From CAWJPY01 sp963844865 (GTDB taxonomy: Bacteria; Acidobacteriota; Thermoanaerobaculia; Thermoanaerobaculales; Sulfomarinibacteraceae): a stretch of DNA of 64,000 nt. The DNA is taken from the NCBI GenBank assembly GCA_963844865.1, contig CAWJPY010000001.1, forward strand, positions 1-64,000. The letters run 5' to 3'. Below are positions 7,531 to 14,900 of the stretch, in pieces; positions within the stretch are counted from its first letter, which is position 1; each line of letters opens with the position of its first letter. The notes beneath the pieces were generated by a model. The model saw only the letters and a list, made by a program, of their open reading frames with translations, ran no database searches and was not told the DNA's origin. The position numbers were made by a program, and so were the translations under genes.

Positions 7531-9732
7531 TCACCAACGCCAGGGGTCGTACGCGAGCTCCACCAGGTGCTCCCCCGCCGGGGCCGCCACCCCGAGACCG
7601 GCCAGGTTGGCCCGCACCACCTCGGCCCCGGCGCCGTCCACGGCGGCGTGCCACCCCGGCGCCCACGGCCGCGCCACCACCAGCAGGCAGGGGCCGTCGC
7701 AACGCACCCGCGCCCGCACGGCCGTGTCGGTCGCCTCCAGCGCCTCGAGACGGGCGCGCTCTGCCGCCCCCCGGGGCCCATCGGCGGGCACCACGGCCTC
7801 CACCCTCAGGTCCAGCCTGTCGGCCGCCAGCAGCTCCCACCCCGCGTCCTCGCCCGCACGCTCGGTGCGCCCCACCACCCGCACCTCGGGCAACCAGCTC
7901 GGGTTGCGCCAGATCGCGCCGCTGGAGTCCCGCCACACCGGCACCCATCCGGGTGGGTGGACCGCGGGTGGAGTCACCAGCCAGCGCACCGACCACGCGC
8001 CGAGGAGGCCGGGAGGCGCGCTGCCGAGGGGACCGCCCAGCACCGGGTCCGGGTCGCCGAGGGCCACGAGCAGCCGCACGTAGGGGCGGGGGCGCACCGG
8101 GTCGTAGGCCCTGAGGTCGGCGAGGCCGTAGCGGGACGCCAAGTTGGCGGGCAGCACCCCCCCGAGACCGATGACGCGTCCCCCCTCCTGCCGCTGAAGC
8201 GCCACCAGGCGCCGCACCAGAGGAGGCTGCGGCAGCAGGTCCGCCGGCGCGGCGAGCGGGTTGATGCCCACGGCATACAGGCCCAGCTCCAGCGCCACGG
8301 CCGGGGCGAGGAGAACCGGCCGCCCGAGGAGGGGCAACGCCGCCAACACCGCCACGGGCGTGAGCAGGGCGAGCGCCCCGTCCACGGGGGCCAGGCCCCG
8401 GACCACGGCCGCACCCGCCACCGCGGCCGTCACGGCTGCCGCTGCCGCCGCCCACCAGCCGGAGCGTCGCCGACCGGCCATGGCGGCATCCGCGGCCAGG
8501 GCCACCCAGGCCGCCAGCCCCCAGAACACCAGGAGCGCGAAGCGCGGCAGCGTCATGACGCTGAGCAGGGGCAGCCGCACCAGCACCGCGTCCAGGGGCG
8601 GCAGCCTGTAGAGCAGCACCGCGCCCGCGGCCAGCGTCGCAACCACCGCGAGGAGGTGCCGGCGGCGGCGCCTCGACACCCGCCCCAGGGCCAGCAGCCC
8701 GAGGCCGAGGCCTCCCACCGCCACGGCCGCTGCCGAGTACGGGAAGGGCGCGCTCCAGTCGCCGCGCCCGGGGTGGCCGAGGGCCATGGGCACCGCCGCC
8801 TGCTCCAGGGCCTGCAGGCGCAGTGCGAGGGGGGGCGGCGTCCGGTTCGGCGCCTCGGCCGCCAGGACCGCGACCTTGGAGGAGCTCTGGATGTAGGCCA
8901 GCGTCGGCCACGCCAGCAGGGTCGTCAGCGCCGCCGCCACGACCCCCATCGCCAGCACCCGCCGCCAGCGCCGGGGGTGCAGCAGCACGCCCGCCAGCAA
9001 CGCCGAGCCGACCACGATGACGGCGGTCTCCGGATTGAGCCCCGAGCCCATCAGCCAGCCCAGGCCCACGGCCACGCCGACGACGCGCGCCACCCGCAGG
9101 CGGCCGGCCAGCGCCGCGGTCGTCCCCCACCACGCCCACGGGAGCGCCGCGATCACCCACCCCATGGGCACGATGACCCACGCCATCAGGTACGCACCGG
9201 CCGCGAAGGCCAACGCCCCGGAGGCGGCCGCCGCCCAACGCAGCCGCCACGCCCGCCGCAGAAAGAGGAACGCCCCCAACGCGGCGAGCTCCAGCTTCCA
9301 CAACACCATCACCGTGGTGCCCCGCTCCGGACCGAGGGCCCACACCGGCAGGTTCACGGGGGCCCACACCCCCGCCTGGCCGGCGGCCAAAAGCGGTAGG
9401 CCGCCGCCGATGCGCTCCGAGATCAGGGGCAGCTCACCGTGGAGCAGGTGACGCCGCGCCTCGGCCAGCCACGGATGGATCTGCAGCACCAGGTCCGAGT
9501 GCGTGGGCTGATACTGGGTCGTCGCGCTCCACTGCCAGTGCTCGAACGGAGGGTTGCGCTCCAGGGTGCGCACCGGGTCGAGCTGGGCGCCGGTCGCCAG
9601 CGCCGGCCCCAGCACCACCGCCAGGACGAGGTCGAGGGCGAGCTGGAAGCGCAGCAGCTCGGGACGACGCCGCCACAGGAGCAGGTGGAGCACCGCCAGG
9701 GGGAGTACGGTCCATCCCCACACGGCCACCAT
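7531..9732 (-). CDS. YfhO-like polytopic membrane protein (733 aa)
   Basis: The first ~480 residues form about a dozen hydrophobic helices. The C-terminal ~250 residues form a soluble domain, as in YfhO/GT-C-like membrane proteins involved in glycosylating cell-surface polymers. Supporting segments are LPLISERIGGGLPLLAAGQ and VWAPVNLPVWAL near residues 100-130 and a C-terminal VVARPWAPGWHAAVDG, close to the YPGWxxxVDG segment common in this family. No catalytic residue can be assigned. It lies upstream of no close partner but neighbours glycosyltransferases and a Wzt, so a role in surface glycan modification is inferred. Confidence 0.65.
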   Translation of the reverse strand: MVAVWGWTVLPLAVLHLLLWRRRPELLRFQLALDLVLAVVLGPALATGAQLDPVRTLERNPPFEHWQWSATTQYQPTHSDLVLQIHPWLAEARRHLLHGELPLISERIGGGLPLLAAGQAGVWAPVNLPVWALGPERGTTVMVLWKLELAALGAFLFLRRAWRLRWAAAASGALAFAAGAYLMAWVIVPMGWVIAALPWAWWGTTAALAGRLRVARVVGVAVGLGWLMGSGLNPETAVIVVGSALLAGVLLHPRRWRRVLAMGVVAAALTTLLAWPTLAYIQSSSKVAVLAAEAPNRTPPPLALRLQALEQAAVPMALGHPGRGDWSAPFPYSAAAVAVGGLGLGLLALGRVSRRRRRHLLAVVATLAAGAVLLYRLPPLDAVLVRLPLLSVMTLPRFALLVFWGLAAWVALAADAAMAGRRRSGWWAAAAAAVTAAVAGAAVVRGLAPVDGALALLTPVAVLAALPLLGRPVLLAPAVALELGLYAVGINPLAAPADLLPQPPLVRRLVALQRQEGGRVIGLGGVLPANLASRYGLADLRAYDPVRPRPYVRLLVALGDPDPVLGGPLGSAPPGLLGAWSVRWLVTPPAVHPPGWVPVWRDSSGAIWRNPSWLPEVRVVGRTERAGEDAGWELLAADRLDLRVEAVVPADGPRGAAERARLEALEATDTAVRARVRCDGPCLLVVARPWAPGWHAAVDGAGAEVVRANLAGLGVAAPAGEHLVELAYDPWRW

Positions 9733-9886
9733 CCCTAGGGCCCCCCTCGCGCCGAAAGATGCCGCACCGCAGCCTCCGACCGACCCCGCGGGCTACTCTC
9801 GGGCACCCGCCCGCTCTGCGCCGCCGAATCGCCGTTGTCGGCCTTCACCGGAGGGACCTCAACGCACGCCGCGGCACGAGCCATCA

Positions 9887-10882
9887 CTACACCAGATCGC
9901 AGTCTGCCATGGTCAGGTAGACGCGGCGGAACGCCTCGGCGTCGATCTCCTTGGTGAAGCGACGACCGACCATGGCCAGGTCATCGGGGTCCTGGCCCCC
10001 CACGAACCCCCGCGCCGTCAGGCGTGCGCAGCCCTCCTCGTCCCCGTTCAACCACAGCTCCTCCACCTCCGCCCCGGTCTGCCGGGCCAGCCTGGCCGAC
10101 AGGTGGTCGACCATCTCCAGGGCGCCGGGGTGCTGGCGATCCCAGACCAGGTCCACCCAGCGGCACCGCCCGCCGTCGGTGCGGAAGGCGACGAAGGCCA
10201 CGGCCCGTCGTCCCAGTCGCGGCAGCACCAGGAACCGGTGGTAGGTGACGTGGGGGTGACCGGCCAGCCGACGCAGCGCCCAGGAGGCGTCCCGCACCGC
10301 CGCCACGGGGTACTGGGTGCGCACCCTCTCCCAGAGGTCGTCCAGGCGCGGCTCCCAGTCCCGCGCCCGCTCCGCCCGGTAGCGCAGGCGGCGGGAGCCC
10401 GCCGAGGCCCCGCGACGCGCCATGTAGTGCAGGGGCAGGGTGGGCAGGTCGTCGTAGGCGAGCAGGCTGAGACCCTGGTCGCGGTGGGGCTGGCCCGGGA
10501 AGCCGTAGAAGAAGTCCACCGGTCCCTTGCCCCCGAAGTGATCGAGGAAGGTCTCGGCGGTCCTCAGGAAGACGCTCTTGGAGCGCGCGCGCTCCCCGGC
10601 CGGACGGCGGCGCCGCGAGTGGTCCGCGAACACGTCCACGATCTGGGCCCCCGACCACCGCCCGCCGTCCACCTGGAAGACGGCGGGGAGCGCCGCGTAG
10701 TGGGCGAGCAGCCCGTCCGGGCCCTCGGCCACCATGATCATGCGGCCCGCCGGGTCGGGCGGGAACTTCCACGCCCACTCGGCCACGGTACGCTCCAGGC
10801 CGAAGACCCGGTTGAAGCCCTGGTTGATGGCCAGCTCGTCCCCCGGGGCGAAGAGGCGGATCGTGATCTCCTCGGTGCTCAC
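9887..10882 (-). CDS. GNAT-family N-acetyltransferase (331 aa)
   Basis: The protein opens with ITIRLFAPGDELAINQGFNRVFG and EWAWKFPPDPAG, then MIMVAEGPDGLLAHYAALP, the pattern of the first half of a GNAT domain followed by an FLRTAETFLDHFGGKG helix. The C-terminal half (RAVAFVAFRTDGGRCRWVDL, LEMVDHLSARLARQTGAEVEELW) resembles a second GNAT-like repeat. GTG 10882 is chosen because it overlaps the upstream GT2 stop as GTGA, so the two are translationally coupled. That coupling suggests acylation of a sugar or lipid precursor in surface glycan synthesis. The substrate is unknown. Confidence 0.65.
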   Translation of the reverse strand: MSTEEITIRLFAPGDELAINQGFNRVFGLERTVAEWAWKFPPDPAGRMIMVAEGPDGLLAHYAALPAVFQVDGGRWSGAQIVDVFADHSRRRRPAGERARSKSVFLRTAETFLDHFGGKGPVDFFYGFPGQPHRDQGLSLLAYDDLPTLPLHYMARRGASAGSRRLRYRAERARDWEPRLDDLWERVRTQYPVAAVRDASWALRRLAGHPHVTYHRFLVLPRLGRRAVAFVAFRTDGGRCRWVDLVWDRQHPGALEMVDHLSARLARQTGAEVEELWLNGDEEGCARLTARGFVGGQDPDDLAMVGRRFTKEIDAEAFRRVYLTMADCDLV

Positions 10883-11928
10883 GGCAGCTCCCACGTCCAG
10901 GCGCCCAGGGTCCGCCAGCGCGACCCGCGGCGCGCCGCGGCCAGGGCGTACCAGCGCCCGTGGGTGGCCAGCTCCGAGACCGCGGACGGCAGGCGGGAGC
11001 CCCCGATGGCGCCCGCGGCCGGTTGCAGGTCGGGCCAGCGGGAGAGGAGCCAGAGGTCGGCCGGGGTGGCGGGGATCTGATCCTGGCCGTCCAGCGGTGC
11101 GGCGGGCACCGCGGCCCGGCCCGGCCCGGCGTCCCACCGTGCGAGGAGGCGTCGCCACAGGGGGGGGTAGTTGCGCGCGAAGAAACGCTGCCGGGAGCGC
11201 TCCTCGATGGCGGCCGCATCGTCGCGGCGGGCCGTGGCGTGCCCCCAGCGGTGGACCACGCGGGCGCCGGCGGCCACCGCCAGGGAGAGACCCCGGCGCC
11301 GCGCCCTGAGCAGCCACTCGGTCTCCTCGTAGTAGAGGAAGTAACCCTCGTCCAGGGGTCCCAGGCGGGGAAGCGCGGGCCGCGGCACCGCCAGCAGACC
11401 GCCGCGCAGGGCCGGCCAGGGCACCGCCCCGACCCCGGACCACAGGCGCCAGCTCCTCTCCAGGTACCGCCCGAGACCCAGCCGCCACGCCATCTGCCCG
11501 CGGTGGCGCCACGTCCGCACCAGCTCGGCGGCTGGAGACGGGTCTTCGGGAGGGGGGAGCAGGAGGCTGCCGTCACGGTCCCAGACGAGCTGCGCCCCCA
11601 CCACGTCCCAGCCCCGGCCCACTCCCTCCAGGAGCGCCTCCACGCTCCCTTCCAGAAACTCCAGGTCGGGGTTGGCCAGCAGCAGGACGTCGCCCTCGGC
11701 GGCCGCGACGCCGGCGTTGAGCCCGGCCGCATACCCGCCGTTGGGACGCACGACCATCCGATCCGCGAGGGCGGCGGCGGCCTGCTCCTCGCCCTGGTCC
11801 TCCGATTGCTCCACCACCACCACCTCGGGGGTCGCCCCCGCCGCCTCGGCCTCGCAGCGGAAGCTCCTGACGCAGCCCTCGAGAACACCCGAGGAGTGAT
11901 GGCAGACCACCACCAGGGAAACCTTCAC
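10879..11928 (-). CDS. GT2 family glycosyltransferase, rhamnosyltransferase-like (349 aa)
   Basis: The N-terminus is a GT-A fold: SLVVVCHHSSGVLEGCVRSF, VVVVEQSEDQG, RPNGGYAAGLNAGVAAAEGD, and LLANPDLEFLEGSVEAL, which carries the DxE/DxD-type metal site. GPLDEGYFLYYEETEWLLRA matches the conserved acidic motif of rhamnosyltransferase-like GT2 enzymes. A ~100-residue C-terminal extension follows. The gene begins 43 bp after the Wzt stop and overlaps the GNAT gene, so Wzt-GT2-GNAT form one operon for building or decorating an exported polysaccharide. Confidence 0.85.
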   Translation of the reverse strand: MKVSLVVVCHHSSGVLEGCVRSFRCEAEAAGATPEVVVVEQSEDQGEEQAAAALADRMVVRPNGGYAAGLNAGVAAAEGDVLLLANPDLEFLEGSVEALLEGVGRGWDVVGAQLVWDRDGSLLLPPPEDPSPAAELVRTWRHRGQMAWRLGLGRYLERSWRLWSGVGAVPWPALRGGLLAVPRPALPRLGPLDEGYFLYYEETEWLLRARRRGLSLAVAAGARVVHRWGHATARRDDAAAIEERSRQRFFARNYPPLWRRLLARWDAGPGRAAVPAAPLDGQDQIPATPADLWLLSRWPDLQPAAGAIGGSRLPSAVSELATHGRWYALAAARRGSRWRTLGAWTWELP

Positions 11929-11971
11929 CGGACGCTCCCGGGGGCGGCGCCGCCTTCCCGTGCCGAGGCCC

Positions 11972-13177
11972 TCACCACCACTCCCAGCGGTGGTCCACCT
12001 CGAGCAGCGACGGCGTCCAGGCCGAGCGCTCGACCCGCACCGCGTCGGTGGCCACCACCTGGTCGTGCACGTGGAGGCCGCTCTCGTCGAACAGGTAGGC
12101 GGTCAGGTGGAACGTCCCGAGGGCGAGGGGCAGGGACGGCACCGTCAACCGGACCACGTAGCGCTCCTGTCCGGCGAGGGGCGGCCGGCCGTCGAAGTGC
12201 GTCGCGGCGCCCAGGACGCAGCGCCCGTCCTGGCCGTCGAGGGTCACCCCCACGTGGTAGGGCTCGGCCGACCGGGTGCTGGAGATCTCGACCTCCACCT
12301 CCAGGGTCCCGCCGGGGGTCAGGACCCGGGGCCCCTCGGCGCCCGAGCCCACCGTGCGCAGGCCCACCAGGCGGCCGACACGGACCGCCGCGTCCTGCGG
12401 GGCCGGCTGGTCGGCGTCGTCCACGCGGCGCTTGTCCCGCACCTGGAGATGGGCCTCGTACGCCTCCACCACGTCCTTGGCGGGGCCCTCCCGGCGCACC
12501 TTGCCCTGGGCGAGCCACAGGGCGCGCTCGCAGAAGAGGTTCACCTGGTACATGGAGTGGGAGCAGAACAGGATGGTGGTGCCGGCGTCGTGGATGTGGC
12601 GGATGCGGTCGATGCACTTCTTCTGGAAGTACCCGTCCCCCACCGCCAGGGCCTCGTCGATGACCAGCACGTCCGGGTCCACGTGGGTGGCCACGGCGAA
12701 GGCGAGGCGCATGGCCATGCCCGTGGAGTAGCTCTTGATGGGGTGCTCGATGAACTCGCCGAGCTCGGCGAAGTCCACGATGGCATCCATGCGCGCCTCC
12801 ACCTGGGCCCGGTCCAGGCCCATGAGGGCGCCGTACAGCACGGCGTTGTCCCGGCCCGAGAACTCGGGGTGGAAGGCCGCTCCCAGCTCCAGGATGGCGG
12901 CCACCACGCCCGCGACCTCGACGCGGCCGGCGGTGGGCCGGGTGGTCCCCGCCACCAGCTTCAGGAGGGTCGACTTCCCCGCCCCGTTCTCGCCGACGAT
13001 GCCCACGGCGGCGCCCCGGGGGACCTGGAAGCTGACGCCGGCCAGGGCCTGGTGGTCGAGGTGCCGGTTGGGGCGGCCGATGACTCGCTTCAGGCGGTCC
13101 GTGGGTGACGCGTACACCCGGTACCACTTGTGCACGTCGTCCACCACCACGGCGAAGTTCGGGGGCTGCAAACCCAT
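11972..13177 (-). CDS. Polysaccharide ABC exporter ATPase, Wzt type (401 aa)
   Basis: The nucleotide-binding domain has the Walker A motif GENGAGKSTLLKLVAG, the signature SYSTGMAMRLAFA, and the Walker B motif DVLVIDEALAVGD, with the KkciDRIRHI pattern of O-antigen exporters. Residues ~270-401 are an extra beta-rich domain (LEVEVEISS, LTAYLFDESG) like the Wzt C-terminal domain that recognises the finished, capped glycan. No permease is adjacent; the only Wzm-like permease in the window is at 28399-29241. ATG 13177 gives the family start before VVVDDVHKWYRVY. It probably powers export of a lipid-linked polysaccharide through the inner membrane. Confidence 0.92.
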   Translation of the reverse strand: MGLQPPNFAVVVDDVHKWYRVYASPTDRLKRVIGRPNRHLDHQALAGVSFQVPRGAAVGIVGENGAGKSTLLKLVAGTTRPTAGRVEVAGVVAAILELGAAFHPEFSGRDNAVLYGALMGLDRAQVEARMDAIVDFAELGEFIEHPIKSYSTGMAMRLAFAVATHVDPDVLVIDEALAVGDGYFQKKCIDRIRHIHDAGTTILFCSHSMYQVNLFCERALWLAQGKVRREGPAKDVVEAYEAHLQVRDKRRVDDADQPAPQDAAVRVGRLVGLRTVGSGAEGPRVLTPGGTLEVEVEISSTRSAEPYHVGVTLDGQDGRCVLGAATHFDGRPPLAGQERYVVRLTVPSLPLALGTFHLTAYLFDESGLHVHDQVVATDAVRVERSAWTPSLLEVDHRWEWW

Positions 13178-13246
13178 AGCGGCGAGAACGATACCACAAC
13201 GGTAGGCGACCTCGAGCGGGCGCCCCGTTTGGCATGGGGGTTGCTT

Positions 13247-13252
13247 TATAAT
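13247..13252 (+). promoter_or_regulatory. -10 box TATAAT
   Basis: A perfect TATAAT lies in GC-rich DNA 49 bases before ATG 13302. The -35 region is weak. The predicted leader of about 43 nt contains GGAGGAG just before the start codon. Confidence 0.6.
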
Positions 13253-13301
13253 GCGCCGCGGCCGCTGGATGCCGCCAATTTGACACGTCCTGGAGGAGCT
13301 G

Positions 13302-14153
13302 ATGATGACTGCCCGTGGCCTCGCGCCGATCCTGCTTGCCGCGACCCTGGTCCCGCCCGCCCTCGCCGCCGAGCCGCCTGCCGCCAAGGACCTGGTGGCG
13401 CGGGTCGTGGCTGCCGCCGGCGGCCAGGAGGCATTCGCCGCCCTGGGCGTGCTCGAGCTCGACATCCACGAGGAGGAGACCACCTCCGAGGGGACCACCA
13501 GGATCGCCGACTTCACGGCCTACGTCGACAGCGGCCGGCTCGACAACCTCCGCCTCGAGATGAAGGACGACGTGGTCCTCGCCGCCACCCCGGGGGGCGG
13601 ATGGGCCAGCGTGAAGGGCAAGGTCGACGACCGCCCCCAGGCGCCGCGCTTGGCCGCCGGCACCGTGCGCCAGAAGGTCTTCCCCCTCCTGCTGCCCTTC
13701 TCCCTGGCCATGGACGGGGTCAGCTACGGCGACGTGCACGAGGGCGAGGTCGAGGGCACCCCCGTGTGGTACCTCACCTTGAGGTTCCGGAACATGTTCT
13801 TCACCTCCCCGCTCATGAGCACTCCCTGGTACCTGACCGTGCGCCAGAGCGACGACGCCCTCCTGGCGGCCGAGTTCCTGCCCCCGTCCCATTTCCGCAA
13901 CGTCAAGCCGGAGGGGGTCCGGTACCGCTACATGAAGACCAGTAAGCTGCAGGGGGTGACCCTGCCGGACCAGGTACTGTACGAGGGCATCGATGCCAAC
14001 TATCGCCCAACCAACCACTTCCAGGTCGTGAAGCTGGCCACCAGCATGCACGGCGCCACCGACCCCGCCCTCTTCATGAACCCCGACCAGCTCGAGAAGC
14101 AGGAGGAGGGTGAGCCGGTCTCGGGTCAGGACGCCGGGGCCCAGCACCCATAG
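13302..14153 (+). CDS. Exported protein, outer-membrane lipoprotein-carrier (LolA/LolB)-like
   Basis: The N-terminal signal peptide (GLAPILLAATLVPPALAAEPP) is followed by DLVARVVAAAGGQEAFAAL, a helix typical of LolA-like beta-clam proteins. A series of strands follows: LELDIHEEETTSEGTTRIAD, LDNLRLEMKDDVVLAAT, WYLTLRFRNMFF. The overall pattern, 283 residues with a helix then an antiparallel sheet, is like the LolA/LolB fold used for hydrophobic cargo. Sequence signatures are too weak to assign a cargo. It is a single gene with its own -10 box and a strong GGAGGAG ribosome site. ATG 13305 is an equally good start. Confidence 0.55.
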   Translation: MMTARGLAPILLAATLVPPALAAEPPAAKDLVARVVAAAGGQEAFAALGVLELDIHEEETTSEGTTRIADFTAYVDSGRLDNLRLEMKDDVVLAATPGGGWASVKGKVDDRPQAPRLAAGTVRQKVFPLLLPFSLAMDGVSYGDVHEGEVEGTPVWYLTLRFRNMFFTSPLMSTPWYLTVRQSDDALLAAEFLPPSHFRNVKPEGVRYRYMKTSKLQGVTLPDQVLYEGIDANYRPTNHFQVVKLATSMHGATDPALFMNPDQLEKQEEGEPVSGQDAGAQHP

Positions 14154-14485
14154 GCGACACCGGCAGACGCTCCTTCAACCCCGCCCCCGCGCTCCCGCCG
14201 CCCCTCCGGACGGCTGTGATCGGCGATCAGGGCAGCCACCGCTGCCAGCGACCGCGGCCGCGTTCGAATCCACCCCCGCGTCCGGCGGCAACCCACTCGG
14301 GCTGGGTGTTGGGCGTCGGCAGAAGAGGGTCTCCCTCGGGCGTGCCACTGGTGACCCGGCTCCGCTGGCAGCTTGGCCGTGGTCAGCGGTGGCAACCACG
14401 GGGAGCGCGCCGCCGGGATCGGCGCGTCGCGAGACCCCTCACTTCGGATTGGCCAGAGCGGGCCGCCGTGTTGAGCTCCCGAAAG
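14154..14485. other. Intergenic stretch without recognisable genes
   Basis: This is GC-rich spacer between the LolA-like gene and palindromic repeat copy 2. No ORF here has a ribosome site or family motif. No tRNA, terminator or promoter is clear. Confidence 0.5.
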
Positions 14486-14570
14486 CCAGAGCGGGTGCCA
14501 GGCACCCTTCCGAATGTGGCGGCCTGCGGTCTGTGGAAATCAAGACGGGGTGCCTGGCACCGGCTTTGAC
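14486..14570 (+). repeat. Palindromic GTGCCAGGCAC repeat, copy 2
   Basis: This ~85-bp relative of 3792-3875 has left end CCAGAGCGGGTGCCAGGCAC, inner CTTCCGAATG, then ATCAAGACGGGGTGCCTGGC at the right end. The palindromic cores are better conserved than the middle. It lies between the convergent LolA-like and large surface-protein genes. Confidence 0.85.
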
Positions 14571-14631
14571 GTGGCGAGGTGCATCGACGGGGGATGGGCC
14601 CTCGTCTGATGCTCCCGAAGCGGTGCGCCAC

Positions 14632-14765
14632 CGACCGCTGTCCTCTGATCCCTGATCGCCGATCCCGACCGCTGCCGCGGATGCTGATTGCTGCCGCTGT
14701 GCGCCGCCACTGCCTTCGGACGCTGCCGCAGATGACTGCCCCTGCCCCGGCCGCCGGTCGCTGAC
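14632..14765 (+). repeat. Degenerate CTG-rich intergenic array, locus 2
   Basis: Units such as CGCTGTCCTCTGATCC, GATGCTGATTGCTGCCGCTG and GACTGCCCCTGCC share words with locus 1 (3890-4025). As there, the array lies on the downstream side of a palindromic repeat copy. No coding function is seen. Confidence 0.6.
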
Positions 14766-14837
14766 GCCCCCGCGGGGGTCGCGGCCGCGCACACGCCGCG
14801 GCGGTTCTGCAGTCCAGGGCTCGCGGCCGGCAGAAGG

Positions 14838-14865
14838 AAAGGGCCGGGGCGTGACGCCCCGGCCC
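14838..14865 (-). terminator. Rho-independent-type terminator for the large surface protein
   Basis: On the minus strand, GGGCCGGGGCG - TCA - CGCCCCGGCCC forms an 11-bp perfect stem followed by TTTCCTTCT. It lies 36 bp after the stop at 14901. The T-tract is imperfect. Confidence 0.7.
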
Positions 14866-14900
14866 GGTTGAAGCCGTCGTGTCGCCTGCCCTCGGGGGCT

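Noticed and set aside
9786..9800. TACTCT as a plus-strand promoter
   Set aside because: No plus-strand gene follows; the next gene is on the minus strand.
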